Assembly: GCA_004352715.1 (NCBI GenBank) | Contig: SCFE01000074.1 | Location: forward strand, 1,331,975 to 1,395,974 | Direction of reading: 5' to 3' | Origin: Hofstenia miamia | Lineage: Eukaryota > Xenacoelomorpha > Acoela | DNA: 64,000 bases | Part shown: one piece after another, positions 37,801 through 48,099 of the stretch | Numbering within the stretch: position 1 is the stretch's first letter | Layout: each line of letters starts with the position of its first letter | The notes under the pieces: model-generated | Database searches by the model: none | What the model was told of the DNA's origin: nothing | Seen by the model: the letters and a program-made list of their open reading frames with translations, nothing else | Program-made: the position numbers and the translations under genes

Positions 37801-38880
37801 AATCTTTAACTGTTAAAATCACGTAGATAAGGTAAACCTGTTGTTAATTTTAGCTATACAGAAATAATTTTTGCAAGTAAATTTTTTAACACGTGACCCT
37901 GACTGTTTTGTATGAAAAAAATTAACTCCTACAAAAATTTTCTGTTTTGCTTTTTTCAATAATTTACCTGCAGAAATGGGAAGGTATTTGAAAAAATCTA
38001 AATTTCAATGCAAAGATATTGTGTTTGATAAATACCCATTTGTGAAGTATTTTCTCAGTTCTAAAAAATGGCAAACTCCATTTTAATCCATTTATGATAT
38101 TTTATTATGCTTTATTTTCAGAATAACTTTAATTTAGTCACTTAATCTGAATATATTATGGGATTGATACAATATCTCTATCTTAGGACGATTCAATCAA
38201 TCATATGAGCCTACAACATTGATGTTCTATAAAGATGGGCGTACTGAAAACATTCGACCTCTGACACAGTCCAAAATCGATTTTGTCAAATCAATGGAGC
38301 TAAACGAGCCTGAAAACATTCGACCTCTGACACAGTCCAAAATCGATTTTGTCAAATCAATGGAGCTAAACGAGTCTTCAACTGAAAACTTGAACGCCCT
38401 CCGCAAAGCATGCAATGATCACTTTAAGCTGAATAAGTAAGTATAATCTGTTGACATCGATTTCAAAATTTTTATGCCATTTCTCTTAGGGAAGCTATGA
38501 GTATGAAGGGAGTGGATCGTCATTTGTTTGCTTTATACCTTCATAATAAACAGTTGCAGTATGATAGCGCGTTTCTAGACTTCGTCCTGTCTAAAGGAAT
38601 GAACTTCAGCCTTGTCACCAGCACAGGCAATATTACAATCATGCCTGAGATGAAGAAATTCTATAAAGATGAGAATCTAAGCAAACTCAGTCGTGGCGCC
38701 ATCTTTCGACCAATAAACGACATTATGCTTTGTTCATCATACTTCATGATTACTCCGAATAATTGTGTCTTTTACATTGAATCACGAAATTGGGACGATG
38801 GTAGTGACAGATCTCAAGAATTTCTCACCCACCTCATTTCTGTTATGAATCAAACTGTCGAAATGTTGGAGAACCTTTAA
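30865..38880 (+). CDS. CPT1: Divergent carnitine O-palmitoyltransferase 1-like, nine exons
   Basis: Predicted exons: 30865-31408, 32673-32976, 34621-34817, 35147-35394, 36089-36292, 36704-36851, 37019-37187, 38187-38436, 38490-38880, with GT-AG borders and about 818 codons. The start ATG follows an in-frame TAG. CPT1 moves long-chain acyl groups from CoA to carnitine on the mitochondrial outer membrane. Seen here: two membrane segments (residues about 51-66 and 74-92), then YNQWM and KTKIW of the CPT1 linker; WYDKS; EHTAFD with catalytic His near residue 441 and Asp four later; FIQ; GRTENIR; KGVDRHLF; a TST substrate loop. The N-terminal malonyl-CoA-sensing sequence is not recognisable. Phases agree at every junction except exon 6/7, which is off by one base. 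Introns range from 53 to 1644 bp and hold several MITEs. Confidence 0.88.
31484..31809 (-). mobile_element. hAT-like MITE (CAGACTTGTCAA family) in CPT1-like intron 1
   Basis: This is a complete 326-bp copy with ends CAGACTTGTCAATGAGCC and CAAGCAAGTCTG, in the opposite orientation to the copy at 35466. It landed in a TA microsatellite: ATATATAT flanks both ends, consistent with an 8-bp duplication, although the repeat makes this weak evidence. Confidence 0.85.
31841..31996. other. Assembly gap, 156 N, inside intron 1
   Basis: 156 N flanked on both sides by TA dinucleotide tracts; probably an unresolved microsatellite or the continuation of the MITE insertion. Confidence 1.
34918..34993 (+). 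mobile_element. Truncated MITE (CAGACTTGTCAACGAGCCG family) in intron 3
   Basis: Only the left 76 bases are present, with three GAGCC units and GTATTTGATATACAACGAGC. The right end is missing. Confidence 0.8.
35466..35788 (+). mobile_element. Complete MITE (CAGACTTGTCAACGAGCCG family) in intron 4
   Basis: 323 bp with ends CAGACTTGTCAACGAGCCG and CGGCTCGTTGAAAAGTCTG, which are reverse complements with one mismatch. GAGCC/GAGCT subrepeats lie next to both ends. There is no clean target duplication (ATTCAATT against CAATATTT). The interior is non-coding. Confidence 0.85.
38246..38377 (+). repeat. 66-bp in-frame tandem duplication in CPT1-like exon 8
   Basis: Units 38246-38311 and 38312-38377 are identical except for one base (CCT against TCT in the last codon). 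Each encodes 22 residues opening ENIRPLTQ. The duplicated block directly follows the family's GRTE motif, so a mature protein would carry an extra 22-residue insertion in a normally invariant-length part of the transferase domain. Confidence 0.95.
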
Positions 38881-38975
38881 TTGCTTTTATTTTTATTAAA
38901 TGCGCGGTTGTGCTACAATAGATCAAGCAGCTTTAATTGTCAATTCAATTTTTCCCGTTTGCTTGAATATTTAAA

Positions 38976-38981
38976 AATAAA
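38976..38981 (+). terminator. Polyadenylation signal of the CPT1-like gene
   Basis: AATAAA about 96 bases after the stop codon; the only canonical signal in the first 100 bases of 3' UTR. Confidence 0.6.
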
Positions 38982-40889
38982 ACATAAGTTGTTTAATGAG
39001 AGTCGTGCAATTGATTTAAGCTCGTCTAGCTACTGAAATATAACGTTTTGTACTTCCTTCTCATTTCTCAATTTGCTTCAAAATGTTATTTTTAAAACAT
39101 TGTATTTTATAATTGTGATTGGTAACTTTTTTATTTTTTCATAGTAAAAATAATTTTTAGCTGATTTCCTGTTTTTATTGTAATCATTTATTTATAAAAA
39201 TGAATTCACCATGAAAGAATAAAAACTGCTGACAATGTTTCATTGACCATATATATATATAAAAAAATTTTAATATTATAACAGACCAATTCATCAAAAT
39301 CGCCGAAGCAATTATTACAAAAGAATGCAATATCAATCATTAAATAAACAATTACATCATTGAAAAATCTTACATCTATTCTAAAGCGATATTTAGTCTC
39401 CCTCCCTTTAGCACTGATGAAGCTATGATTATGGAGCGAATGATGTGCGATTTTTTAAATAAATTTATATATATATATCTATTCTTTTGTGTTTAAACTT
39501 GGTTATAAAAGTTTTATGGAAATGAAATAACTTAAAAATTTCTTAATGTTAACGGTTTTAATAATAGCTTAGTGGATTCAATTTTTCTCGACAATTATCT
39601 AGAAGAATTAAAGAGCAGACTGTTTTGAAAGCAAAATCTTACCATTGGTTTCCATTATAATTTTTTCTGAGTACAATTTTGACGTAATTTCAATTTAAGT
39701 CATTTAGAGAAGTTTTTTGATTCCAATACTAGAATCTTTGGAAAAATTCCTTAAATAATCGATTTTATTCAAACGTCATCTAAACAAAATGATTCCCTTA
39801 GTGTGTTTCTTCAACCTTTTTAATAAAGACATGCAAATATATGTTTCAGCTTACGAAATCATAGGCAGTACTCTACAAATGATTCCCTCTAAATTTACTA
39901 GCATTTATACTAATAGCTAATGTTCTAAATTATTGCTATACCGGAGGTATGGCTCTATAAAACTTTAATGCGGTCTCAGTTTGTTTGTTTGTAATCTGCA
40001 TGCGTTTCAGCAAAAACTACCATGCGGATTTGGTAGGCTCATGAACATCCAGTGCAGAAAGAAGTTTGGTGACGATCGGACACATAGTGCCGGCGCTAGG
40101 GCCAAAAAACATGTTTTTCGAACCTCTGATTTAATTGATTCCATTTTTGTAAGCGTGTGAGGTCAGGTTTGACTAAGCGTGGAAATTAAATCTATAGTTT
40201 CTCGGCCAATATTGGTTCTATCTAAAAAATTCCTTTTGCATCATATCCCTATTAAACTGTTCTATCTGCCAAATTTGAACTATTAAAAATCACACTAGTA
40301 GAACCAAAGTTATGGAGGCATTTGGTCTTCACTTCAAAATATATTGAATTAATTGATTCCATTTGCGTTTTAATTAATATTAATTCAATTTTGATGACAG
40401 ATAAATGAGGCCAATGCAAATATGCTCAGAATATTCCATTCTAGGTATCTAAAAAACAAAATTTAAGAAATTCCAATTATTGAAGGCTTCAGGCTTAAAA
40501 CTATAGGCTTTGTACGTTTTAGTCGGTTACAGACGCATTTTTAGAAACAGTTGACTTCTGATTTCTTGTATATGAGAAGAGTTTACATATCTACAATCAT
40601 ACATAATTTCATGCAGAAATATTCAATACAATTCTAGAAAATTGCGCGAAAATGCAGAAACTGCAATAATTTTACTTCACATGCAAAATTAACAGTGCAA
40701 TATCTCAAAGACTACCATATATAATAAAGTGAAGTTTTTCTTTGACATAGGTCATAAATACCATTTATACAATATGCCAAATAAATTCACAAATATCTGC
40801 ATACATTCTACTTAATCTACATTATTGCTAAATTTTCCCTATTGAATTTGGAAAATTTATAATGTAAGAACGAATTTAGGATATATAAG
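38982..40889. other. Unassigned AT-rich sequence
   Basis: No gene recognised. The segment at about 39950-40130 (locally less AT-rich, with TACCATGCGGATTTGGTAGG) looks like a dispersed repeat fragment, but no second copy is in this window. Confidence 0.35.
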
Positions 40890-41160
40890 GACGAATGTTA
40901 TATCTAAACTAAACTTATATGTATATATATATATTAAATATATATTTAATGATTAACAACAAAGACAATTGTCATACCTATTCTAAATATATATATATAC
41001 ATTTATTGGATAGACCAAACAAAAATTTACTTAGACGAATGTTATTCCTAATCTAAACATACAAGTTTATTTAAATATATGTTTATGGGATAGACCAAAA
41101 TAAGAATATTAAAAGACAGCTGTTATTTTTAACTTAAATATATATGTATACATAAGAAAT
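40890..41160. repeat. Degenerate ~60-80-bp tandem repeat
   Basis: Units open GACGAATGTTATATC, GACAATTGTCATACC, GACGAATGTTATTCC and GACAGCTGTTATTTT at 40890, 40973, 41034 and 41115, each followed by a TAAA then TA-rich part. Two units share GGATAGACCAAA. Spacing is uneven, so the array is old. Confidence 0.65.
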
Positions 41161-41337
41161 GTACGTATTGTCGTTATAATAAAGAGATTTAAGTTTATAA
41201 CTAAAACTTAATATACATTCTAAGAAATTATGTAGTATTTAATTACAAAAGTATGATAAAAATCTATCCTTTCATAATTAATATATTAAACATGACACAT
41301 GCACTACAAATATTGGACTCCCCGCAATTTAATAAAT

Positions 41338-41512
41338 ACATGGAGTTCTGCTATTATACATGGAGAATTCTATTTGTATTGCGTGCAGAAAATTTGTGCC
41401 GCACACAATCTGATCGACGAAAAACGACAGCCAATTAAATTAATTTAACGGCCTTCTTCGGAAAGGAGCTAAATGCCGTTTCGCCTCCATGTATAATAGC
41501 AGAACTCCATGT
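41338..41512. repeat. 28-bp perfect inverted repeat with 119-bp loop
   Basis: Bases 41338-41365 (ACATGGAGTTCTGCTATTAT, then ACATGGAG) are the exact reverse complement of 41485-41512. The enclosed sequence is not coding. It could be a MITE remnant or a hairpin; no flanking duplication was seen. Confidence 0.8.
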
Positions 41513-41862
41513 GAAAGGTAAGTTGATGTTATAATAATCAAGCATAAATTATTAAATTTTAAACAATACTTTACACAAGCGATGCCAGGGTGAAATCTAT
41601 CAGAGAGTAAGATTATTTTCAAATAAAACCCCGGAGAACAAATTTTATTTGATATCATTTGTTCATATTATAATACTCCGAGTATTATTATTGAAAAAAC
41701 TTTATAACCACTGATATAACAAGGCTGAAAATAAACATTAAAATTCTATTTTTCATACAAATATTCAATTCTAATATAATTATTTACAGTCAGAAAATTA
41801 ATTAACAAACAAATGTGCAACATCAAATATAAAATAAATATAAATATAGATTATTTTTAATG

Positions 41863-41897
<35 letters not shown>

Positions 41898-41960
41898 TTA
41901 TAAAATATCATAAATTAATTTTAATAAACTAAAAAGCAGAAAATATTATTAACTAACTTG
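41513..41960. repeat. Direct repeat copy A (uninterrupted)
   Basis: It is homologous to 45331-45545 plus 46019-46250 in the same orientation, with perhaps a quarter of bases changed. Shared landmarks, in order: GAAAGGTA at the start, TCAAGCA, AAAACC(C/T)CGG, a CTCC(G/A)AGTATTA block, AAAACTTT(A/C)TAACCA, ATTCAATTCTAAT, and GTGCAACATCAAA. Confidence 0.75.
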
Positions 41961-42149
41961 TCCTTGCAAAACTAATTTATTAATTTAGATATTCCACTTT
42001 CAATACAATAAACCATTTCGCTTTTCGGTAAGTTAAATTGTAACATTTCGAAATACTAAAACTAATACTAATAATGGTTAACAAGCTCTTTATTTCTAAA
42101 GAAGTGCTTAGAAAAATAAAATAAAAATAAATTTACGAAACACTATACA

Positions 42150-45100
42150 AAATCCTATATTATTCCTTCCCAAGCGTGCAATTTTTTTGACGCCCATAAT
42201 ATATATCTTGATGGCTGAGAAGGTTGTGCTTTAGTTTACGTTTAAATATGCTTAAGCTGTCCGCAAAGCATATTTGTTGGTCTAAATTGTTCCACATTCT
42301 TGCAGTTTTAATAATAAACGAATTATGCCATATAGCAGATGTACCTAACTTTAATACTATACATGTGCGAGTGCGAGGGTTGAATTTTATGAGGGTTTCA
42401 AACAACTTAATTGAGCATGTGATTTTAGTGATGTATTTGTACATAATTACCAAGCTAGCATATTGAATATAGTACTTAGGTGCTAGTAGCTGGTATGTTT
42501 TAAGTAATGCGCTGGTTTGTTGCTTACTAATGTTTAATAAAGTCCGAACAGATCTATTGAAAATTGCATTTAAATTCTCATTTTGTGCTATTGTTATTCC
42601 ATTTAAGAGTGGGCATGCATATGAGAAATGGCTCATTACAAATGTATTTATCAAATGTGGTTCTTTTATTATTGTTCTTAATTCACGAAGATATTCAATG
42701 CCAGAGTTCATGTTTCTCATCTTTTTTGAAAGGAATTCATGGAAATTTAGTTTCTTATCAATTTGGACACCTAGATATTTTACAACAGAAGATTGTTTAA
42801 TGTTATCGTTTCTATCAATGCTTAATTCTATGTTCTCAGCTAAAGTACGAGTCTCATTTGGAGAAAAGATCATGAATTGTGTTTTATCAATGTTTATAGT
42901 TAGTGTGTTCATATTAAAGTATGCAATAAGGTGCCTTATATTATTATTTAAAATGCTTGCAAATAAGGTGCCTTATATTATTATTTAAAATGCTTGCAGC
43001 TGTGTATGGGCTGATGTTACGAGAAAAAATACAAGTGTCATCTGCATATTGGTAAATATCACAATATTTTATGTGATTGCACATATCATTAACATACAAT
43101 GTGAACATAAGCGGCCCTAAAACTGTTCCCTGTGGAACCCCGCAGTAGGGAGTCTTGTATTTAGAATATATGTGCCCGATTTTACTCTTTGTTTTCGTCC
43201 TGATATAAAGCTCTTTATCAATGTTAGGCTATTTTGATTAAATCCGTATGCCGTCAATTTTGAGCATAAAATTTCATGGTTGATACTATCAAACGCCTTA
43301 CTGAGCTTAGGTTTTCCTCCAAATTTATACGAATATTTTCTGTGATGGTAATAAGAGCATCAATTGTAGAAAATTTAGGTCTAAATCCGTATTGCTTTTC
43401 AGTTAAAACAGTATTCTTCGTCAAGTAATCATGGATTTGGTAGCTTAAAACTTTTTCAAATAACTTGGCAAAAGGGTTTGTAATTGAAATGGGCCTGTAG
43501 TTAACACCTAATGTTGGATCTCCTTTTTTATAGATAGATGAGATATCAGCTGATTTCAAAACATCAGGGAACGTATTTTTTTGAATGCATTGATTGTAAA
43601 TAAATAGTAGATATAGTTCTTAATGATGAAAATTGGAATATTTAAGGAACCATATGACTTATTTTGATCGAGCTTAGAAATTGCACTTAACAGTTGTCTT
43701 TTAGTAATATATGTGAAACAAAATGTAGAACTGACCTTACATGGGATTGCTGGTTCCAATTTAGGTCCACTATATTTCCCCAGATTGATGAATACGTCAT
43801 TTAAATGGTTTGCAACTGCAGTTTTGTCTGATATCTTATTTCCATTAATAGATAACTTTTCTATGTCAGCTTCCTCGTTTTTACTTCTATGCATGAAATT
43901 GTTCACAAACTTCCATTTTTCCTTGCTTTTACTCAATTTCTTATAGAAACTTTTTGCATAGTCAATACGAAGTTGTGTTTGTAGTTTAGATAAATCAGCC
44001 TTGATTTTATTGTAATTTGCACTATGCATGGAAGATGATGCTTGGGCATTAAGATTATTTAAAGTCTCTTTCCTCTTTTCTTCTAAGACCTCATAATCGT
44101 TATTAGCTTTAAATATAGTACTAATTGATCTGATTCGTGAGTTGTTGCGAATATATTTCTTACTCAAAGATGCTACTTTATCAATAGAACTTCTTCTTTG
44201 AGAAAGCAGAAAAGATAGCATATGATTTGGATCTTCTAGTGTGTATATAAAATCGAATGGTATGTTATACAGCTGTTTTATAAATGCCTGTTCTGAGAAA
44301 TTTAAAAATGAGCTGGAAATGATAATTTTTCTGCATGGAGGTAAAGCCTGTTAATTTGTTAGATGGAGAATAATATTGTGATCAGAGAAACTAGTGAAAG
44401 CAAAGGTTTCAGCAATGTTATGCTTTTGGCCTTTTGTTATTGTATAATCAATTAACGTCCTAAGTTGGGTTGGGGTAGTGCTATTTATAATGTCCAAGCC
44501 AAACACATTGCACAAGTTGTTGACATAGCTCCTATCTGTAACATCTAAGTAGTTCATGTTATAATCACCAAACAAGATAAAGTTTCTATAGTTTAGGCAC
44601 ACTTCTTGTAGTTCCATCATTTTAAAATACGTAAATTGTTTTCTCAATACTTTTTTAGGACAGTAACTAACATTTAATAACATGGATGATTTGCTAGTGT
44701 ATTTACCTAACTTGACCCAAAGAGATTCAAAATTGTCATTGACTATTTCATATTTTTCTAACCTCTTTGATTAGAGAGCTTTGGGTACAACTAACATGAG
44801 TCCTCCATCTCGACCTGTTCTGTTTTTAGCAAAGATATGATAAGCTGATACACTTGGATTATAAGGATTAAGATTACTACAAACGTCCAACCAGGTTTCA
44901 GTTAGGTTGTGGTCTAACCTTGAAGCAATTTCCAGATATTCTTTTCTATGCCCCTTAATGCTGCAAGCATTTAAATAGACAAATTTCAAATGATTTTTAA
45001 AACTGTTTGCAATTTCAAATAATTCAGAGATATTTTTGGGGCCAGGATTTGCATGAATGTCGCTATTTCTCGTAAGTAATAATATGTGTATAATAAAGCA
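42150..45100 (-). pseudogene. Near full-length LINE ORF2 (endonuclease plus reverse transcriptase)
   Basis: Minus strand, 5' to 3'. DIHANPGP (45038-45061) leads an apurinic-type endonuclease: NACSIKGHRKEYL, LTETWL, GGL in 44771-44989, then FGDYNMNYLD and FSDHNIILH in 44351-44683. A linker rich in Lys/Ser follows (43556-44221). The RT has YKKGDPTLGVNYRPISI and YGFRPKFST (43254-43559), CGVPQGTVLGP, YADDT intact at 43037-43048, then KYLGVQIDKKLNF and the C-terminal region (42160-42912). The reading frame is broken several times, including by a 37-bp tandem duplication. All catalytic landmarks are still visible, so the copy is fairly young. Motif order fits the CR1/Jockey group. Confidence 0.92.
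42925..42998. repeat. 37-bp tandem duplication inside the LINE RT
   Basis: Bases 42925-42961 and 42962-42998 are identical (opening AATAAGGTGCCTTATATTAT). The length is not a multiple of three, so it shifts the RT frame between the YADD box and the KYLGVQID region. Confidence 0.95.
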
Positions 45101-45330
45101 AGATCCCTATGCACGCTTGGGAAAGCAAAACACATGACAATATATGATGAATAAATTCAGCAATCATTTGTAACTTTTTAGTCTTGGCACTGTACTTGAT
45201 TTATAGAATGTGATCAGCAAATGGTTATTGTTAAGAAAACAACTAAGTGCAAGACTAGCACAAACATTACTATTAATATTTTCAGTAAATTAATGCAAAA
45301 TTGCCGCACTTTTGAGATACTAGTTGTATT

Positions 45331-46250
45331 GAAAGGTATGTTAATCTTATATTAATCAAGCAGTCAAAACAAATTATTTTATTATAAACAATACATTAAA
45401 GCAGCAATGGTCAAATGGTCAGATTTTTTTCAAGTAAAACCTCGGTTGCCAAATTTAACTTGATATAATTAGTTAATATTATATAATAATTCTCCAAGTA
45501 TTACTTATTATAAAAACTTTCTAACCAATGATTTAACGATACCCCGGACCACGACCAAGAGATCACTGCTTTAAACTCAATTCTCAATTAAATATGTTAT
45601 AACTAAGATTCAAGCAAATTTATTGATAAAAAAAACAAACAAATACTACAAACTACTATACATGTATATTTACAAAATTAAATATATACACATTTACTTA
45701 AAGGGCGTAAATTTCAAATGTCAAATGAAATCTGTCTATGTGCTTAATTTGTTTGATATTCCTAATAGTGATTGTTTGGATAACAAAATTTTTTTAATTT
45801 TTCTTCTGAAATTTTTATAATTTTGTTCCTTTTTTATTTCGAGATCTAAGTCATTCCATAATCTAGAAGCTTTAAATGAAAATGAATCTGGACGATTAAT
45901 ACTACTATGCAAATTGTGGTTTCTATCACTGGTTTTGATATCATTGCTTAAAAAGTGTGCAGATTTTAAATTGTGTACATACGTGTGTATCATACAAAGA
46001 GTTTGATAATACCAATTATAAATAAACGAAACTTTAAAATTCCATATTCCTTATAACTATTCAATTCTAATCAAATAATTTACATTAAGAAAATTCAGAA
46101 AAAAATCAAATATGCAACATCAAACATAAAATAAATAAAAATATTAACAATTTTTAGTGCAATATATATTATTTTTATAAAAAAGCTTAAATTTCTGTTA
46201 TCACTTGGTAAGTGTATTTTTAAATATACATGTATCCTATATTTTGATCA
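45331..46250. repeat. Direct repeat copy B, split by a LINE insertion
   Basis: The halves 45331-45545 and 46019-46250 match copy A (41513-41960) in order. The 470 bases between them are absent from A, so A represents the empty site and B received an insertion after the two copies separated. Confidence 0.7.
45596..46015 (-). pseudogene. 5'-truncated LINE, C-terminus and 3' UTR
   Basis: The minus-strand frame 45736-45993 reads SINRPDSFSFKASRLWNDL, then EQNYKNFRRKIKK. This closely parallels the C-terminus of the copy at 25900-25999. The 3' UTR ends with CAATAAATTTGCTTGAATCTT (45601-45621, read on the minus strand), the same tail as the copies at 26161 and 63657. Nothing of the RT core remains, as usual for incompletely reverse-transcribed insertions. 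Confidence 0.85.
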
Positions 46251-46948
46251 ACTTTAAAGAAAACAAAGCTTTTAATCAAATAATTGTAATTTATAAAACA
46301 ATGTTAACTTAATATATTAAATAAAATTTATGTATTGTACTAAATATTTCTATTTATATATTCTTCATAAAAGAATGTTTTTGAAATGGACTGTCAATTT
46401 ACCAGGGTTGGAATTGGGACGAATTTTTAGGCTCAAGCTCGGGCCATACCAAATTATAATTCCTTTATGCCACTGATAGTTTTTTTTGCATCATAGAGGC
46501 CCATAAGCACTACACTATGAAATTCATTGGATAATTTGCATAATGTATTGATTAATATGTGCATAGCTGCATATCTGCTGTAGTCCGTCAGCGTCAACAA
46601 TGCTAATCCAATTCTGTTGAAATTCAAATTGTATTGTTAAACTTGTTACTATAAACGTGTATTTAAATTAATATTAAATCTTCAAACTCGCATTAAGTCC
46701 AAATTTTGCAAGAAATAGAAAGGGGTTAAATTATTTAATTTAATATATATTTGCAAATAGAGGAAACTCTTATAATTGATATTTTAAAATGATGATTTGA
46801 ATAATATAATCTTTGCCATAAGTATGTTTCTGACGTTCTTTATTTGCTTTACAACCCAGTGGTATCACATATTAATGATCATATATTAGTGATGAAAATT
46901 TTTGCTTAGCTTATACAAAATTTATTTATTCATTTAAATAATTTTTAG
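46251..46948. other. Unassigned AT-rich sequence
   Basis: No gene or repeat recognised upstream of the short exon-like units. Confidence 0.4.
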
Positions 46949-48099
46949 ATGGAAACATTTACGTATGGATTGACCGGATGCCAGGTAAGAGATGCCAGGT
47001 ATGAGAATTAAGATTTTAATATACTTACATTAATTATTTATTTAAATTAATTTTAATTTTGCATATGTTATTCTTTTCTGTTTGTTATTTCAAAATATGT
47101 TAAATATGACAAATCTTTACATTGATTTATAATTATTGAAAAAGTACACTGCTATTTAAATTTATCCCAATCTTTAAGCGCAAATGTTATAAAAAGAAAT
47201 AGAATGAACATTTATTCTAAACTATCTCACAATTATATACAATTCATTCTTACAAATATGATTTTAGAATTCGGAAAAGCCAAAGAAAATGGTAAGATAT
47301 ATATATATATATATATGTTACATTTGTATTTACTAATTAGTAAAACATGAATAATGAGTTTAGTAGATATTGAATATTTACTAGTGTCCAAACACTGTGT
47401 TGCTTTTATCTTAATTTATAATAAATTTTATTATCTTCCCACACCCCAGTTCACTTAATTCAATTTTTAGTAATTTGAAAGAAAAACAAAGTGCAATATA
47501 TAAATTTAAGCTATTTTTAAAATAGACAGGCATGCACACATCACCAAAAGCAGAACGAAACCCGGAAAATTAGGAAAATATTTAAAAATACAAACCTTAA
47601 AAAGTGCATTTCAAGACAATAAACATCATTCCACCATCTCCCTCTTACTATAATGTTATTATTATTAATGCAATCTTACCAATATGTTTTTAGAAGAAGG
47701 CAGGAGAAAATAAAGTAAGATATGTTACCTAATTGTGTATATATTAATTAAAAAACATGATTTAATGAATTTAGTTGATATTATATATTTACTAGTAATT
47801 CAAACAACTTTCTGTTTTCTTTATCATTTTTTAAAATTATAAGTTATATCATCTTCCTTCACACTATTCCATTTATTTCAATTTATTAATGATATTTATG
47901 AAAAATCCTATTTCTATATACAAAAAGCCATAAACACAAGTTATCTGTTCCATTCCATTCAGTTTATTAATGATCTTTATGAAAAATTGTATTTCTACGA
48001 AAAGCTATCTGAATTTCTATAATAAACAATTTTGCTTTAATGTTAGCAGCAATTCATCTTTAACCAATATGATTTTAGGAACAGGCAAATGAAAATAAA
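46949..48099 (+). other. Candidate micro-exon series (36, 24, 21, 21 nt)
   Basis: Four short segments are each bounded by a TTTTAG acceptor-like and a GTAAGA donor-like sequence: 46949-46984, 47268-47291, 47694-47714 and 48079-48099. All are multiples of three and open in a common phase. They translate to METFTYGLTGCQ, NSEKPKKM, KKAGENK and EQANENK. The last three share an ACCAATATG-TTTTAG or closely similar lead-in, and the sequences after their donors are similar for over 100 bp (for example GAATTTAGT(T/A)GATATTA, then TCAAACAACTTTCTG). The units therefore arose by tandem duplication with a period of about 390-420 bp. The first segment has a second donor 14 bases downstream (GATGCCAGGTA repeated). 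Whether a transcript exists is unknown. Confidence 0.4.

Noticed and set aside
42224-42988. Plus-strand frames of up to 152 codons
   Set aside because: Antisense shadows of the minus-strand LINE reverse transcriptase.
45109-45126. GCACGCTTGGGAA shared by 45111 and, inverted, 42169 as LINE terminal repeats
   Set aside because: Only 13 bases match, and one copy lies within the ORF2 C-terminal codons, so it is not a structural end.
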